Below, one piece after another: positions 49,607 to 62,867 of a stretch of DNA of 64,000 bases. The notes under the pieces are model-generated. The model was not told the DNA's origin. It made no database searches and worked only from the letters and a program-made list of their open reading frames with translations. Location of the stretch: contig NC_068920.1 of assembly GCF_023091745.1 (NCBI RefSeq), positions 1,116,001 to 1,180,000 on the forward strand, written 5' to 3'. The DNA comes from Budorcas taxicolor. Lineage: Eukaryota > Chordata > Mammalia > Artiodactyla > Bovidae. Numbering within the stretch: the stretch's first letter is position 1; every line of letters begins with the position of its first letter. The position numbers and the translations under genes are program-made.

Positions 49607-51578
49607 TTGAGATGCGACGGGAATGCCCGGAATTCTTTCCCGACGAAGCAGGGAAAGGATCACTCACCTCGAACTACGAGGCGGAAACGGGGCTCCTCTG
49701 AATGTGGGCGGGACCCTCGTGTTTCCTCTCGAGTGGAGACGGGTATGTCGGGGAACTTCTTCAGTTGCCCCAAGGGTGGGAAGGACCCTTTCGACGTTCC
49801 AGAGGTGAGGTGTGATTAGCCCCGAGAAGCCTCTGCGGAAATGGGCCTCATCTCGCCTGCAGGGGAGAACCTCCTGGATATTCTCGAGTTGCGGCAGGTC
49901 TTCTCGAGTTACGACGGGGACCTCAGGGATCCGCTCTGGTGGCCTCAGGAAGGGCCAGTCCCCAAGCGAGGTGCTAGGGTCCATCTCGGGATACCACTCC
50001 AGTCTATGCCGGGGCCTAAGACCTTGTGTGGAGTCGGGGCCGGAACCTGAGCATTCCTCTCCAGTGTTGACATGGATCTTGGGGTGCCTCTGAGTCTCCC
50101 CAGGGGAGTCAGGCTTCGTCTCGAATGGGGGCAAGTGGGTGCGCTTCCCTCCCGAGCTGCAGAAGTAGGGTCAGGCTTCCTGTCACGTGGATCAAGGGAT
50201 CTGTGGCTTTCCCTCGAGGCTTTCCCTCGAGGCTTTCCCACGACGCTTTCCCACAGGGCTGTGCCAAGTGCCACCTTGGTGTGAGTCGATCCTCGGCGTG
50301 AAAGACGAGCCGGTGAAGGGAAAAGAGTTTCCTCTTGAATGGACTGAGACTTCCGGGGGACTCTTGGAACGGTGGCAGGATCCTGGAGTTCCTCTCGCCG
50401 TTCCTGTTGAGAGGGCCTCCTCTTGAGATGCGACGGGAACGCCGGGAACTCTTTCCCGAAGAAGCAGGGAAAGGATCCCTCACCTCGAGCTACGAGGCGG
50501 AAACGGGGCTCCTTTGTATGTGGGCGGGACCCTCGTGTTTCCTCTCGAGTGGAGACGGTATGTCGGGGAACTTCTTGAGTTGTACCAAGGGTGGGAAGGA
50601 ACCTTTTGACGTTCCAGAGGTGAAGTGTGATTAGCCCCGAGAAGACTCTGCTGAAATGGGCCTCATCTCGCCTGCAGGGGAGAACGTCCTGGATATTCTA
50701 GAGTTGCGGTAGGTCTTCCCGAGTTACGACGGGGACCTCAGAGACCCGCTCTGGTGGCCTCAGGAAGGGCCAGTCCCCATGCGAGTTGCTATGGTCCATC
50801 TCGGGATTCCTCTCCCGTCGATGCCGGGGCCTAAGACCTTGTGTGGAGTCGGGGCCCGAACCTGAGGATTCCTCTCCAGTGTTGACATGAATCTTGTGGT
50901 GCCTCTCAGTCTCCCCAGGGGAGTCAAGCCTCGTCTCGAGTGGGGGCATGCACGTGCGCTTCCCTCCCGAGCTGCAGCAGTAGGGTCACGCTTCCTGTCA
51001 CGTGGATCAAGGGATCTGTGGCTTTCCCTCGAGGCTTTCCCTCGAGGCTTTCCCACGAGGCTTTCCCACAGGGCTGTGCCAAGTGCCACCTTGGTGTGAG
51101 TCGAACCTCGGCGTGAAAGACGAGCCGGTGAAGGGAAAAGAGGTTCCTCTGGAATGGACTGAGACATCTGGGGGACTCTTGGAATGCTGGCACGACCCTG
51201 GAGTTCCTCTCGCCGTTCCTGTTGAGAGGGCCTCCTCTTGAGATGCGACGGGTACGCCGGGAATTCTTTCCCGACGAAGCAGGGAAAGGATCCCTCACCT
51301 CGAGCTACGAGGCGGAAACGGGGCTCCTCTGGATGTGGGTGGGACCCTCGTGATTCCTCTCGATCAGAGAAGGGTATGTCGGGGAACTTCTTGAGTTGCA
51401 CCAAGGGTGTGAAGGACCCTTTCGACGTTCCAGAGGTGAGGTGTGATTAGCCCCGAGAAGCCTCTGCGGAAATGAGCCTCATCTCGCCTGCAGGGGAGAA
51501 CCTCCTGGATATTCTCGAGTTGCGGCAGGTCTTCTCGAGTTACGACGGGGACCTCAGGGACCCGCTCTGGTGGCCTCA
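48331..51578 (+). repeat. Tandem 4-monomer duplication (3,248 bp), copy 2
   Basis: Second copy of 45083-48330. The junction is within 48289-48330, in the common stretch between gtcttctcgag (Y side) and ctcacgaaagg (K side). The match ends at 51579, where Y continues with caggaaggg. Confidence 0.87.
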
Positions 51579-53671
51579 GGAAGGGCCAGTCCCCATGCGA
51601 GTTGCTAGGGTCCATCTCGGGATACCACTCCAGTCTATGAGGGGGCCTAAGACCTTGTGTGGAGTCGGGGCCGGAACCTGGGCATTCCTCTTCAGTGTTG
51701 ACATGGATCTTGGGGTGCCTCTGAGGCTCCCCAGGGGAGTCAGGCTTCGTCTCGAGTGGGAGCATGCGGGTGCGCTTCCCTCCCGAGCTGCAGAACTAGG
51801 GTCACGCTTTCTGTCACGTGGATCAAGGGATCTGTGGCTTTCCCTCGAGGCTTTCCCTGGAGGCTTTCCCACGACGCTATCCAACATGGCTGTGCCAAGT
51901 GCCACCTTGGTGTGAGTCGATCCTCGGCGTGAAAGACGAGCCGGTGAAGGGAAAAGAGGTTCCTCTGGAATGGACTGAGACAACTGGGGGACTCTTGGAA
52001 TGGTGGCACGACCCTGGAGTTCCTCTCGCCGTTCCTGTTGAGAGGGCCTCCTCTTGAGATGCGACGGGAACGCCCGGAATTCTTTCCCGACGATGCAGGG
52101 AAAGGATCCCTCACCTCGAGCTCCGAGGCGGAAACGGGTCTCCTCTGGAAGTGGGCGGGACCCTCGTGTTTCCTCTCGAGTGAAGACGGGTATGTCGGGG
52201 AACTTCTTGATTTGCACCAAGGGTGTGAAGGCCCCTTCCGAACTTCCAGAGGTGAGGTGTGATCAGCCTCGAGACGCCTCAGCGGAAATGGGCCTCATCT
52301 CGCCTGGAGGAAAGAACCTCCTGGATTTTCTCGAGTTGCGGCAGGTCTTCTCGAGTTACGACGGGGACCTCAGGGACACGCTCTGGTGGCCTCAGGAAAG
52401 GCCAGTCCCCAAGGGAGTTGCTAGGGGCCCTCTCGGGATTCCTCTCCCGTCCATGCCGGGGCCTAAATCCATGTGTGGAATCGTGGCCGGAACCTGAGGA
52501 TTCCTCTACAGTGTTGCCATGTATCTTGGGGTGCCTCTGAGTCTCCCCAGGGGAGTCAGGCCTCGTCTCGAGTGGGGGCAGACACGAGGGCTTTCCTCCC
52601 GTGCTGCAGCAGTAGTGTCACGCTTCCTGTCACGTGAATCAAGGGATCTGTGGCTTTCCCTCGAGGCTGTCCCACGAGGCTATCCCACAGGGCTGTGCCA
52701 CGTGCCACCTTGGTGTGAGTCTATCCGTGGCGTAAAAGGCAAGCCGGTAAACGGAAAAGAGGTTCCTCTGGAATGTACTGAAACATCTGGGCGACTCTTG
52801 GATTGGTGGCACGGCCCTGGAGTTCCTCTCACCGTTTCTGTTGAGAGGGTCTCCTCTTTAGATGCGACGGGAACGCCGGGATCTCTTTCCCGACGAAGCA
52901 GGGAAAGGATCCCTCATCTCGAGCTACGTCGCGGAAACGGGGCTTCCTGGATGTGGGCGGGACACTCGTGTTTCCTCTCGAGTGGAGACGGGTATGTCGG
53001 GGAACTTCTTGAGTTGCACCAAGGGTGGGAAAGACCCTCTCGACGTTCCAGAGGTGACGTGTGATTAGCCCCGAGAAGCCTCTGTGGAAATGGGCCTCAT
53101 CTCGCCTGCAGGGGAGAACCTCCTGGATATTCTCGAGTTGCGGCAGGTCTTCTCGAGTTACGACGGGGACCTCAGGGACCCGCTCTGGTGGCCTCAGGAA
53201 AGGCCAGGCCCCATGCGTGTTGTTATGGTCCATCTCGGGATTCCTCTCCCGTCGATGCCGGGGCCTAAGACCTTGTGTGGCGTCGGGGCCCGAACCTGAG
53301 GATTCTTCTCCAGTGTTGACATGGATCTTGTGGTGTCAGACAGTCTCCCCTGGGGAGTCAGGCCTCGTCTCGAGTGGGGGCATGCACGTGCGCTTTCCTC
53401 CCGAGCTGCAGCAGTAGGGTCACGCTTCCTGTCACGTGGATCAAGGGATCTGTGGCTTTCCCTCGAGGCTTTCCCTCGAGGCTTTCCCACGAGGCTTTCC
53501 CACAGGGCTGTGCCAAGTGCCACCTTGGTGTGAGTCGATCCTCGGCGTGAAAGACGAGCCGGTGAAGGGAAAAGAGGTTCCTCTGGAATGGACTGAGACA
53601 TCTGGGGGACTCTTGGAATGGTGGCACGACCCTGGAGTTCCTCTCGCCGTTCCTGTTGAGAGGGCCTCCTC
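49607..53671 (+). repeat. HOR pentamer H E Y R V (4,065 bp)
   Basis: Monomers start at 49607 (H), 50423 (E), 51238 (Y), 52054 (R, 803 bp) and 52857 (V). H and E and most of Y are a copy of the preceding block (offset 3,248). From about 51.58 kb the sequence follows the Y-R-V order of 9.3-11 kb and 23.9-25.5 kb. In the V monomer a new second half appears near 53203 (aaaggccaggccccatgcg), which recurs in the Y/N dimers to the right. Confidence 0.85.
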
Positions 53672-56600
53672 TTGAGATGCGACGGGTACGCCGGGAATTC
53701 TTTCCCGATGAAGCAGGGAAAGGATCCCTCACCTCGAGCTACGAGGCGGAAACGGGGCTCCTCTGGATGTGGGCGGGACCCTCGTGATTCCTCTCGATCG
53801 GAGAAGGGTATGTCGGGGAACTTCTTGAGTTGCACCAAGGGTGTGAAGGACCCTTTCGACGTTCCAGAGGTGAGGTGTGATTAGCCCCGAGAAGCCTCTG
53901 CGGAAATGAGCCTTATCTCGCCTGCAGGTGAGAACCTCCTGGATATTCTCGAGTTGCGGCAGGTCTTCTCGAGTTACGACGGGGACCTCAGGGACCCGCT
54001 CTGGTGGCCTCAGGAAGGGCCAGTCCCCATGCGAGTTGCTACTGGCCCTCATGGGATACCACTCCAGTCTATGCCGGGGCCTAAGACCTTGTGTGGAGTC
54101 GGGGCCGGAACCTGAGGATTCCTCTCCAGTGTTGACATGGATTTTGGGGAGCCTCTGAGTCGCCCCAGGGGAGTCAGGCCTCGTCTCGAGTGGGGGCATG
54201 CACGTGCGCTTCCCTCCCGAGCTGCAGCAGTAGGGTCACGCTTCCTGTCACGTGGATCAAGGGATCTGTGGCTTTCCCTCGAGGCTTTCCCTCGAGGCTT
54301 TCCCACGAGGCTTTCCCACAGGGCTGTGCCACGTGCCACCTTGGTGTGAGTCGATCCTCGGCGTGAAAGACGAGCCGGTGAAGGGAAAAGAGGTTCCTCT
54401 GGAATGGACTGAGACAACTGGGGGACTCTTGGAATGGTGGCACGACCCTGGATTTCCTCTCGCCGTTCCTGTTGAGAGGGCCTCCTCTTGAGATGCGACG
54501 GGAACGCCGGGAATTCTTTCCCGACGAAGCAGGGAAAGGATCCCTCACCTCGAGCTACGAGGCGGAAACGGGGCTCCTCTGGATGTGGGCGGGACCCTCG
54601 TGTTTCCTCTCGAGTGGAGACGGGTATGTCGGGGAACATCTTGAGTTGCACCAAGGGTGGGAAAGACCCTTTCGACGTTCCAGAGGTGACGTGTGATTAG
54701 CCCCAAGAAGCCTCTGCGGAAATGGGCCTCATCTCGCCTGCAGGGGAGAACCTCCTGGATATTCTCGAGTTGCGGCAGGTCTTCTCGAGTTACGACTGGG
54801 ACCTCAGGGACCCGCTCTGGTGGCCTCAGGAAAGGCCAGGCCCCATGCGTGTTGTTATGGTCCATCTCGGGATTCCTCTCCCGTCGATGCCGGGGCCTAA
54901 GACCTTGTGTGGCGTCGGGGCCCGAACCTGAGGATTCTTCTCCAGTGTTGACATGGATCTTGTGGTGTCAGACAGTCTCCCCTGGGGAGTCAGGCCTCGT
55001 CTCGAGTGGGGGCATGCACGTGCGCTTTCCTCCCGAGCTGCAGCAGTAGGGTCACGCTTCCTGTCACGTGGATCAAGGGATCTGTGGCTTTCCCTCGAGG
55101 CTTTCCCTCGAGGCTTTCCCACGAGGCTTTCCCACAGGGCTGTGCCAAGTGCCACCTTGGTGTGAGTCGATCCTCGGCGTGAAAGACGAGCCGGTGAAGG
55201 GAAAAGAGGTTCCTCTGGAATGGACTGAGACATCTGGGGGACTCTTGGAATGGTGGCACGACCCTGGAGTTCCTCTCGCCGTTCCTGTTGAGAGGGCCTC
55301 CTCTTGAGATGCGACGGGTACGCCGGGAATTCTTTCCCGATGAAGCAGGGAAAGGATCCCTCACCTCGAGCTACGAGGCGGAAACGGGGCTCCTCTGGAT
55401 GTGGGCGGGACCCTCGTGATTCCTCTCGATCGGAGAAGGGTATGTCGGGGAACTTCTTGAGTTGCACCAAGGGTGTGAAGGACCCTTTCGACGTTCCAGA
55501 GGTGAGGTGTGATTAGCCCCGAGAAGCCTCTGCGGAAATGAGCCTTATCTCGCCTGCAGGTGAGAACCTCCTGGATATTCTCGAGTTGCGGCAGGTCTTC
55601 TCGAGTTACGACGGGGCCCTCAGGGACCCGCTCTGGTGGCCTCAGGAAGGGCCAGTCCCCATACGAGTTGCTAGGGGCCATCTGGGGATACCTCTCCAGT
55701 CGATGCCGGGGCCTTAGACCTTGTGTGGAGTCGGGGCCGGAACCTGAGCATTCCTCTCCAGTGTTGACATGGATCTTGGGGTGCCTCTGAGTCTCCACAG
55801 GAGAGTCAGGCCTCGTCTCGAGTTGGGGCATGCGCACGCGATTCCCTCCCGAGCTGCAGCAGTAGGGTCACGCTTCCTGTCACGTGGATCAAGGGATCTG
55901 TGGCTTTCCCTCGAGGCTTTCCCTCGAGGCTTTCCCACGAGGCTTTCCCACAGGGCTATGCCAAGAGCCACCTTGGTGTGAGTCGATCCTCGGCGTGAAA
56001 GACGAGCCGGTGAAGGGAAAAGAGGTTCCTCTGGAATGGACTGAGACATCTGGGGGACACTTGGAACGGTGGCACGACCCTGGAGTTCCTCTCGCCGTTC
56101 CTGTTCAGAGGGCCTCCTCTTGAGATGCGACGGGAAGGCCGGGAACTCTTTCCCGACGAAGCAGGGAAAGGATCCTTCATCTCGATCTACGAGGCGGAAA
56201 CGGGGCGCCTCTGGATGTGGGGGGGACCCTGGTGTTTCCTCTCGAGTGGACACGGGAATGTCGGGGAACATCTTGATTTTCACCAAGGGTGTGACGGACC
56301 CTTTCGAAGTTCCAGAGGTGAGGTGTGATCAGCCTCGAGATGCCTCTGCGGAAATGAGCCTCATCTCTCCTGGAGGGGAGAACCTCCTGGATTTTCTCGA
56401 TTTGCGGCAGGTCTTCTTGAGTTACGACGGGGACCTCAGGGACCCGCTCTGGTGGCCTCACGAAAGGCCAGGCCCAAGGCTAGTTTCTAGGGGCCCACTA
56501 GGGATTCCTCTCCCGTCCATGGCGGGGCCTCAGACCTTGTGTGGAGTCGGGGCCGGAACCTGAGGATTCCTCTCCAGTGTTACCATGGATCTTGGGGTGC

Positions 56601-57736
56601 TTCTGAGTCTCCCCAGGGGAGTCAGGCCTCGTCTCCTGTTGGGGCAGACACGTGCGCTTTCCTCCCGAGCTGCAGCAGTAGTGTCACGATTCCTGTCACG
56701 TGAATCTAGGGATCTGTGGCTTTCCCTCAAGGCTGTCCCACGAGGCTATCCCACAGGGCTGTGCCACGTGCCACCTTGGTGTGAGTCTATCCGTGGCGTA
56801 AAAGGCTAGCCGGTGAAGGGAAAAGAGGTTCCTCTGGAATGTACTGAAACATCTGGGCGACTCTTGGAGTGGTGGCACGACCCTGGAGTTCCTTTCACCG
56901 TTTCTGTTGAGAGGGCCTCCTCTTTAGATGCGACGGGAACGCCGGGATCTCTTTCCCGACGAAGCAGGGAAAGGATCCCTCATCTCGAGCTACGTCGCGG
57001 AAACGGGGCTCCCTGGATGTGGGCGGGACGCTCGTGTTTCCTCTCGAGTGGAGACGGGTATGTCGGGGAACTTCTTGATTTGCACCAAGGGTGTGAAGGA
57101 CCCTTTCGAAGTCCAGAGGTGTGGTGTGATCAGTCTCGAGACGCCTCAGCACAAATGGGCCTCATCTCTCCTGGAGGGGAGAACCTCCAGGATTTTCTCG
57201 AGTTGAGGCAGGTCTTTTCGAGTTACGACGGGAACCTCAGGGACCCGCTCTGGTGGCCTCAGGAAAGGCCAGTCCCCATGCGAGTTGCTAGGGGCCCTCT
57301 CGGAATTCCTCTCCCGTTCATGCCGGGGCCTAAGACCTTGTGTGGAGTCGGGGCCGGGACCTGAGGATTCCTCTCCAGTGTTGCCATGGATCTTGGGGTG
57401 CCTCTCAGTCTCCCCAGGGGAGTCAGGCCTCGTCTCGTGTGGGGGCATGCACGTGCGCTTCCTTCCGGAGCTGCAGCAGCAGGTTCACGCTTCCTGTCAC
57501 GTGGATCAAGGGATCTGTGTCTTTCTCTCGATGCTTTCCCTCAAGGCTTTCCCACGAGGCTTTCCCATAGGGCTGTGCCAAGTGCCACCTTGGTGTGAGT
57601 CGATCCTCGGCATGAAAGACGAGCCGGTGAAGGGAAAAGAGGTTCCTCTTGAATGGACTGAGACATCTGGGGGACTCTTGGAACCGTGGCAGGACCCTGG
57701 AGTTCCTCTCTCCGTTCCTGTTGAGAGGCCCTCCTC
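53672..57736 (+). repeat. HOR pentamer Y N Y K V (4,065 bp)
   Basis: Monomers start at 53672 (Y), 54488 (N), 55304 (Y), 56120 (K) and 56923 (V). N is marked by gggaacatcttgagttg and gaggtgacgtgtg, and is led in by attttggggagcc. The Y-N-Y part is repeated at 59368-61815 (offset 5,696) and from 61000 on. Confidence 0.85.
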
Positions 57737-60700
57737 TTGAGATGCGACGGGAATGCCCGGAATTCTTTCCCGACGAAGCAGGGAAAGGATCACTCACCTC
57801 GAACTACGAGGCGGAAACGGGGCTCCTCTGAATGTGGGCGGGACCCTCGTGTTTCCTCTCGAGTGGAGACGGGTATGTCGGGGAACTTCTTCAGTTGCCC
57901 CAAGGGTGGGAAGGACCCTTTCGACGTTCCAGAGGTGAGGTGTGATTAGCCCCGAGAAGCCTCTGCGGAAATGGGCCTCATCTCGCCTGCAGGGGAGAAC
58001 CTCATGGATATTCTCGAGTTGCGGCAGGTCTTCTCGAGTTACGACGGGGACCTCAGGGATCCGCTCTGGTGGCCTCAGGAAGGGCCAGTCCCCAAGCGAG
58101 GTGCTAGGGTCCATCTCGGGATACCACTCCAGTCTATGCCGGGGCCTAAGCCCTTGTGTGGAGTCGGGGCCGGAACCTGAGCATTCCTCTCCAGTGTTGA
58201 CATGGATCTTGGGGTGCCTCTGAGTCTCCCCAGGGGAGTCAGGCTTCGTCTCGAATGGGGGCAAGTGGGTGCGCTTCCCTCCCGAGCTGCAGAAGTAGGG
58301 TCAGGCTTCCTGTCACGTGGATCAAGGGATCTGTGGCTTTCCCTCGAGGCTTTCCCTCGAGGCTTTCCCACGACGCTTTCCCACAGGGCTGTGCCAAGTG
58401 CCACCTTGGTGTGAGTCGATCCTCGGCGTGAAAGACGAGCCGGTGAAGGGAAAACAGGTTCCTCTGGAATGGACTGAGACATCTGGGGGACTCTTGGAAT
58501 GGTGGCACGTCCCTGGAGTTCCTCTCGCCGTTCCTGTTGAGAGGGCCTCCTCTTGAGATGCGACGGGAACGCCGGGAACTCTTTCCCGAAGAAGCAGGGA
58601 AAGGATCCCTCACCTCGAGCTACGAGGCGGAAACGGGGCTCCTTTGTATGTGGGCGGGACCCTCGTGTTTCCTCTCGAGTGGAGACGGTATGTCGGGGAA
58701 CTTCTTGAGTTGTACCAAGGGTGGGAAGGAACCTTTTGACGTTCCAGAGGTGAAGTGTGATTAGCCCCGAGAAGACTCTGCTGAAATGGGCATCATCTCG
58801 CCTGCAGGGGAGAATGTCCTGGATATTCTAGAGTTGCGGTAGGTCTTCCCGAGTTACGACGGGGACCTCAGAGACCCGCTCTGGTGGCCTCAGGAAGGGC
58901 CAGTCCCCATGCGAGTTGCTATGGTCCATCTCGGGATTCCTCTCCCGTCGATGCCGGGGCCTAAGACCTTGTGTGGAGTCGGGGCCCGAACCTGAGGATT
59001 CCTCTCCAGTGTTGACATGAATCTTGTGGTGCCTCTCAGTCTCCCCAGGGGAGTCAAGCCTCGTCTCGAGTGGGGGCATGCACGTGCGCTTCCCTCCCGA
59101 GCTGCAGCAGTAGGGTCACGCTTCCTGTCACGTGGATCAAGGGATCTGTGGCTTTCCCTCGAGGCTTTCCCTCGAGGCTTTCCCACGAGGCTTTCCCACA
59201 GGGCTGTGCCAAGTGCCACCTTGGTGTGAGTCGAACCTCGGCGTGAAAGACGAGCCGGTGAAGGGAAAAGAGGTTCCTCTGGAATGGACTGAGACATCTG
59301 GGGGACTCTTGGAATGCTGGCACGACCCTGGAGTTCCTCTCGCCGTTCCTGTTGAGAGGGCCTCCTCTTGAGATGCGACGGGTACGCCGGGAATTCTTTC
59401 CCGACGAAGCAGGGAAAGGATCCCTCACCTCGAGCTACGAGGCGGAAACGGGGCTCCTCTGGATGTGGGTGGGACCCTCGTGATTCCTCTCGATCGGAGA
59501 AGGGTATGTCGGGGAACTTCTTGAGTTGCACCAAGGGTGTGAAGGACCCTTTCGACATTCCAGAGGTGAGGTGTGATTAGCCCCGAGAAGCCTCTGCGGA
59601 AATGGGCCTCATCTCGCCTGCAGGGGAGAACCTCCTGGATATTCTCGAGTTGCGGCAGGTCTTCTCGAGTTACGACGGGGACCTCAGGGACCCGCTCTGG
59701 TGGCCTCAGGAAGGGCCAGTCCCCATGCGAGTTGCTACTGGCCCTCATGGGATACCACTCCAGTCTATGCCGGGGCCTAAGACCTTGTGTGGAGTCGGGG
59801 CCGGAACCTGAGGATTCCTCTCCAGTGTTGACATGGATTTTGGGGAGCCTCTGAGTCGCCCCAGGGGAGTCAGGCCTCGTCTCGAGTGGGGGCATGCACG
59901 TGCGCTTCCCTCCCGAGCTGCAGCAGTAGGGTCACGCTTCCTGTCACGTGGATCAAGGGATCTGTGGCTTTCCCTCGAGGCTTTCCCTCGAGGCTTTCCC
60001 ACGAGGCTTTCCCACAGGGCTGTGCCACGTGCCACCTTGGTGTGAGTCGATCCTCGGCGTGAAAGACGAGCCGGTGAAGGGAAAAGAGGTTCCTCTGGAA
60101 TGGACTGAGACAACTGGGGGACTCTTGGAATGGTGGCACGACCCTGGATTTCCTCTCGCCGTTCCTGTTGAGAGGGCCTCCTCTTGAGATGCGACGGGAA
60201 CGCCGGGAATTCTTTCCCGACGAAGCAGGGAAAGGATCCCTCACCTCGAGCTACGAGGCGGAAACGGGGCTCCTCTGGATGTGGGCGGGACCCTCGTGTT
60301 TCCTCTCGAGTGGAGACGGGTATGTCGGGGAACATCTTGAGTTGCACCAAGGGTGGGAAAGACCCTTTCGACGTTCCAGAGGTGACGTGTGATTAGCCCC
60401 AAGAAGCCTCTGCGGAAATGGGCCTCATCTCGCCTGCAGGGGAGAACCTCCTGGATATTCTCGAGTTGCGGCAGGTCTTCTCGAGTTACGACGGGGACCT
60501 CAGGGATCCGCTCTGGTGGCCTCAGGAAAGGCCAGGCCCCATGCGTGTTGTTATGGTCCATCTCGGGATTCCTCTCCCGTCGATGCCGGGGCCTAAGACC
60601 TTGTGTGGCGTCGGGGCCCGAACCTGAGGATTCTTCTCCAGTGTTGACATGGATCTTGTGGTGTCAGACAGTCTCCCCTGGGGAGTCAGGCCTCGTCTCG

Positions 60701-62367
60701 AGTGGGGGCATGCACGTGCGCTTTCCTCCCGAGCTGCAGCAGTAGGGTCACGCTTCCTGTCACGTGGATCAAGGGATCTGTGGCTTTCCCTCGAGGCTTT
60801 CCCTCGAGGCTTTCCCACGAGGCTTTCCCACAGGGCTGTGCCAAGTGCCACCTTGGTGTGAGTCGATCCTCGGCGTGAAAGACGAGCCGGTGAAGGGAAA
60901 AGAGGTTCCTCTGGAATGGACTGAGACATCTGGGGGACTCTTGGAATGGTGGCACGACCCTGGAGTTCCTCTCGCCGTTCCTGTTGAGAGGGCCTCCTCT
61001 TGAGATGCGACGGGTACGCCGGGAATTCTTTCCCGATGAAGCAGGGAAAGGATCCCTCACCTCGAGCTACGAGGCGGAAACGGGGCTCCTCTGGATGTGG
61101 GCGGGACCCTCGTGATTCCTCTCGATCGGAGAAGGGTATGTCGGGGAACTTCTTGAGTTGCACCAAGGGTGTGAAGGACCCTTTCGACGTTCCAGAGGTG
61201 AGGTGTGATTAGCCCCGAGAAGCCTCTGCGGAAATGAGCCTTATCTCGCCTGCAGGTGAGAACCTCCTGGATATTCTCGAGTTGCGGCAGGTCTTCTCGA
61301 GTTACGACGGGGACCTCAGGGACCCGCTCTGGTGGCCTCAGGAAGGGCCAGTCCCCATGCGAGTTGCTACTGGCCCTCATGGGATACCACTCCAGTCTAT
61401 GCCGGGGCCTAAGACCTTGTGTGGAGTCGGGGCCGGAACCTGAGGATTCCTCTCCAGTGTTGACATGGATTTTGGGGAGCCTCTGAGTCGCCCCAGGGGA
61501 GTCAGGCCTCGTCTCGAGTGGGGGCATGCACGTGCGCTTCCCTCCCGAGCTGCAGCAGTAGGGTCACGCTTCCTGTCACGTGGATCAAGGGATCTGTGGC
61601 TTTCCCTCGAGGCTTTCCCTCGAGGCTTTCCCACGAGGCTTTCCCACAGGGCTGTGCCACGTGCCACCTTGGTGTGAGTCGATCCTCGGCGTGAAAGACG
61701 AGCCGGTGAAGGGAAAAGAGGTTCCTCTGGAATGGACTGAGACAACTGGGGGACTCTTGGAATGGTGGCACGACCCTGGATTTCCTCTCGCCGTTCCTGT
61801 TGAGAGGGCCTCCTCTTGAGATGCGACGGGAACGCCGGGAATTCTTTCCCGACGAAGCAGGGAAAGGATCCCTCACCTCGAGCTACGAGGCGGAAACGGG
61901 GCTCCTCTGGATGTGGGCGGGACCCTCGTGTTTCCTCTCGAGTGGAGACGGGTATGTCGGGGAACATCTTGAGTTGCACCAAGGGTGGGAAAGACCCTTT
62001 CGACGTTCCAGAGGTGACGTGTGATTAGCCCCAAGAAGCCTCTGCGGAAATGGGCCTCATCTCGCCTGCAGGGGAGAACCTCCTGTATATTCTCGAGTTG
62101 CGGCAGGTCTTCTCGAGTTACGACGGGGACCTCAGGGACCCGCTCTGGTGGCCTCAGGAAAGGCCAGGCCCCATGCGTGTTGTTATGGTCCATCTCGGGA
62201 TTCCTCTCCCGTCGATGCCGGGGCCTAAGACCTTGTGTGGCGTCGGGGCCCGAACCTGAGGATTCTTCTCCAGTGTTGACATGGATCTTGTGGTGTCAGA
62301 CAGTCTCCCCTGGGGAGTCAGGCCTCGTCTCGAGTGGGGCATGCACGTGCGCTTTCCTCCCGAGCTG
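57737..62367 (+). repeat. HOR block H E Y N Y N, ending at an assembly gap
   Basis: Monomers start at 57737 (H), 58553 (E), 59368 (Y), 60184 (N), 61000 (Y) and 61816 (N, cut at 62367 by the gap). From 59368 the order is a Y-N dimer of 1,632 bp repeated in tandem. The last bases before the gap read cctcccgagctg. The final stretch has one G fewer than its siblings (gagtggggcatgc near 62333). Confidence 0.85.
59368..62367 (+). repeat. Y-N dimer repeats (1,632-bp unit)
   Basis: Starts at 59368 (Y), 60184 (N), 61000 (Y) and 61816 (N), all 816 bp apart. The dimer continues after the gap with Y at 63330. Copies are nearly identical; single private bases include gggatccgc at 60504-60512 and ctgtatattc near 62083. 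It is a newer two-monomer order replacing the pentamer at this end. Confidence 0.83.
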
Positions 62368-62867
62368 NNNNNNNNNNNNNNNNNNNNNNNNNNNNNNNNN
62401 NNNNNNNNNNNNNNNNNNNNNNNNNNNNNNNNNNNNNNNNNNNNNNNNNNNNNNNNNNNNNNNNNNNNNNNNNNNNNNNNNNNNNNNNNNNNNNNNNNNN
62501 NNNNNNNNNNNNNNNNNNNNNNNNNNNNNNNNNNNNNNNNNNNNNNNNNNNNNNNNNNNNNNNNNNNNNNNNNNNNNNNNNNNNNNNNNNNNNNNNNNNN
62601 NNNNNNNNNNNNNNNNNNNNNNNNNNNNNNNNNNNNNNNNNNNNNNNNNNNNNNNNNNNNNNNNNNNNNNNNNNNNNNNNNNNNNNNNNNNNNNNNNNNN
62701 NNNNNNNNNNNNNNNNNNNNNNNNNNNNNNNNNNNNNNNNNNNNNNNNNNNNNNNNNNNNNNNNNNNNNNNNNNNNNNNNNNNNNNNNNNNNNNNNNNNN
62801 NNNNNNNNNNNNNNNNNNNNNNNNNNNNNNNNNNNNNNNNNNNNNNNNNNNNNNNNNNNNNNNNNNN
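62368..62867. other. Assembly gap, exactly 500 N
   Basis: There are exactly 500 N, a round number typical of a placeholder. The 198 bases just left of it (62170-62367) and just right of it (62868 onward) are the same satellite segment, differing by single-G length changes. Merging the flanks would remove 697 bases and leave a monomer of 817 bp. The gap therefore either hides whole HOR units or is an unmerged contig overlap. Confidence 0.98.

Noticed and set aside
62368..62867. Taking the gap as 500 bp of real distance.
   Set aside because: 500 N is a round placeholder and gives a spacing that fits no whole number of monomers.
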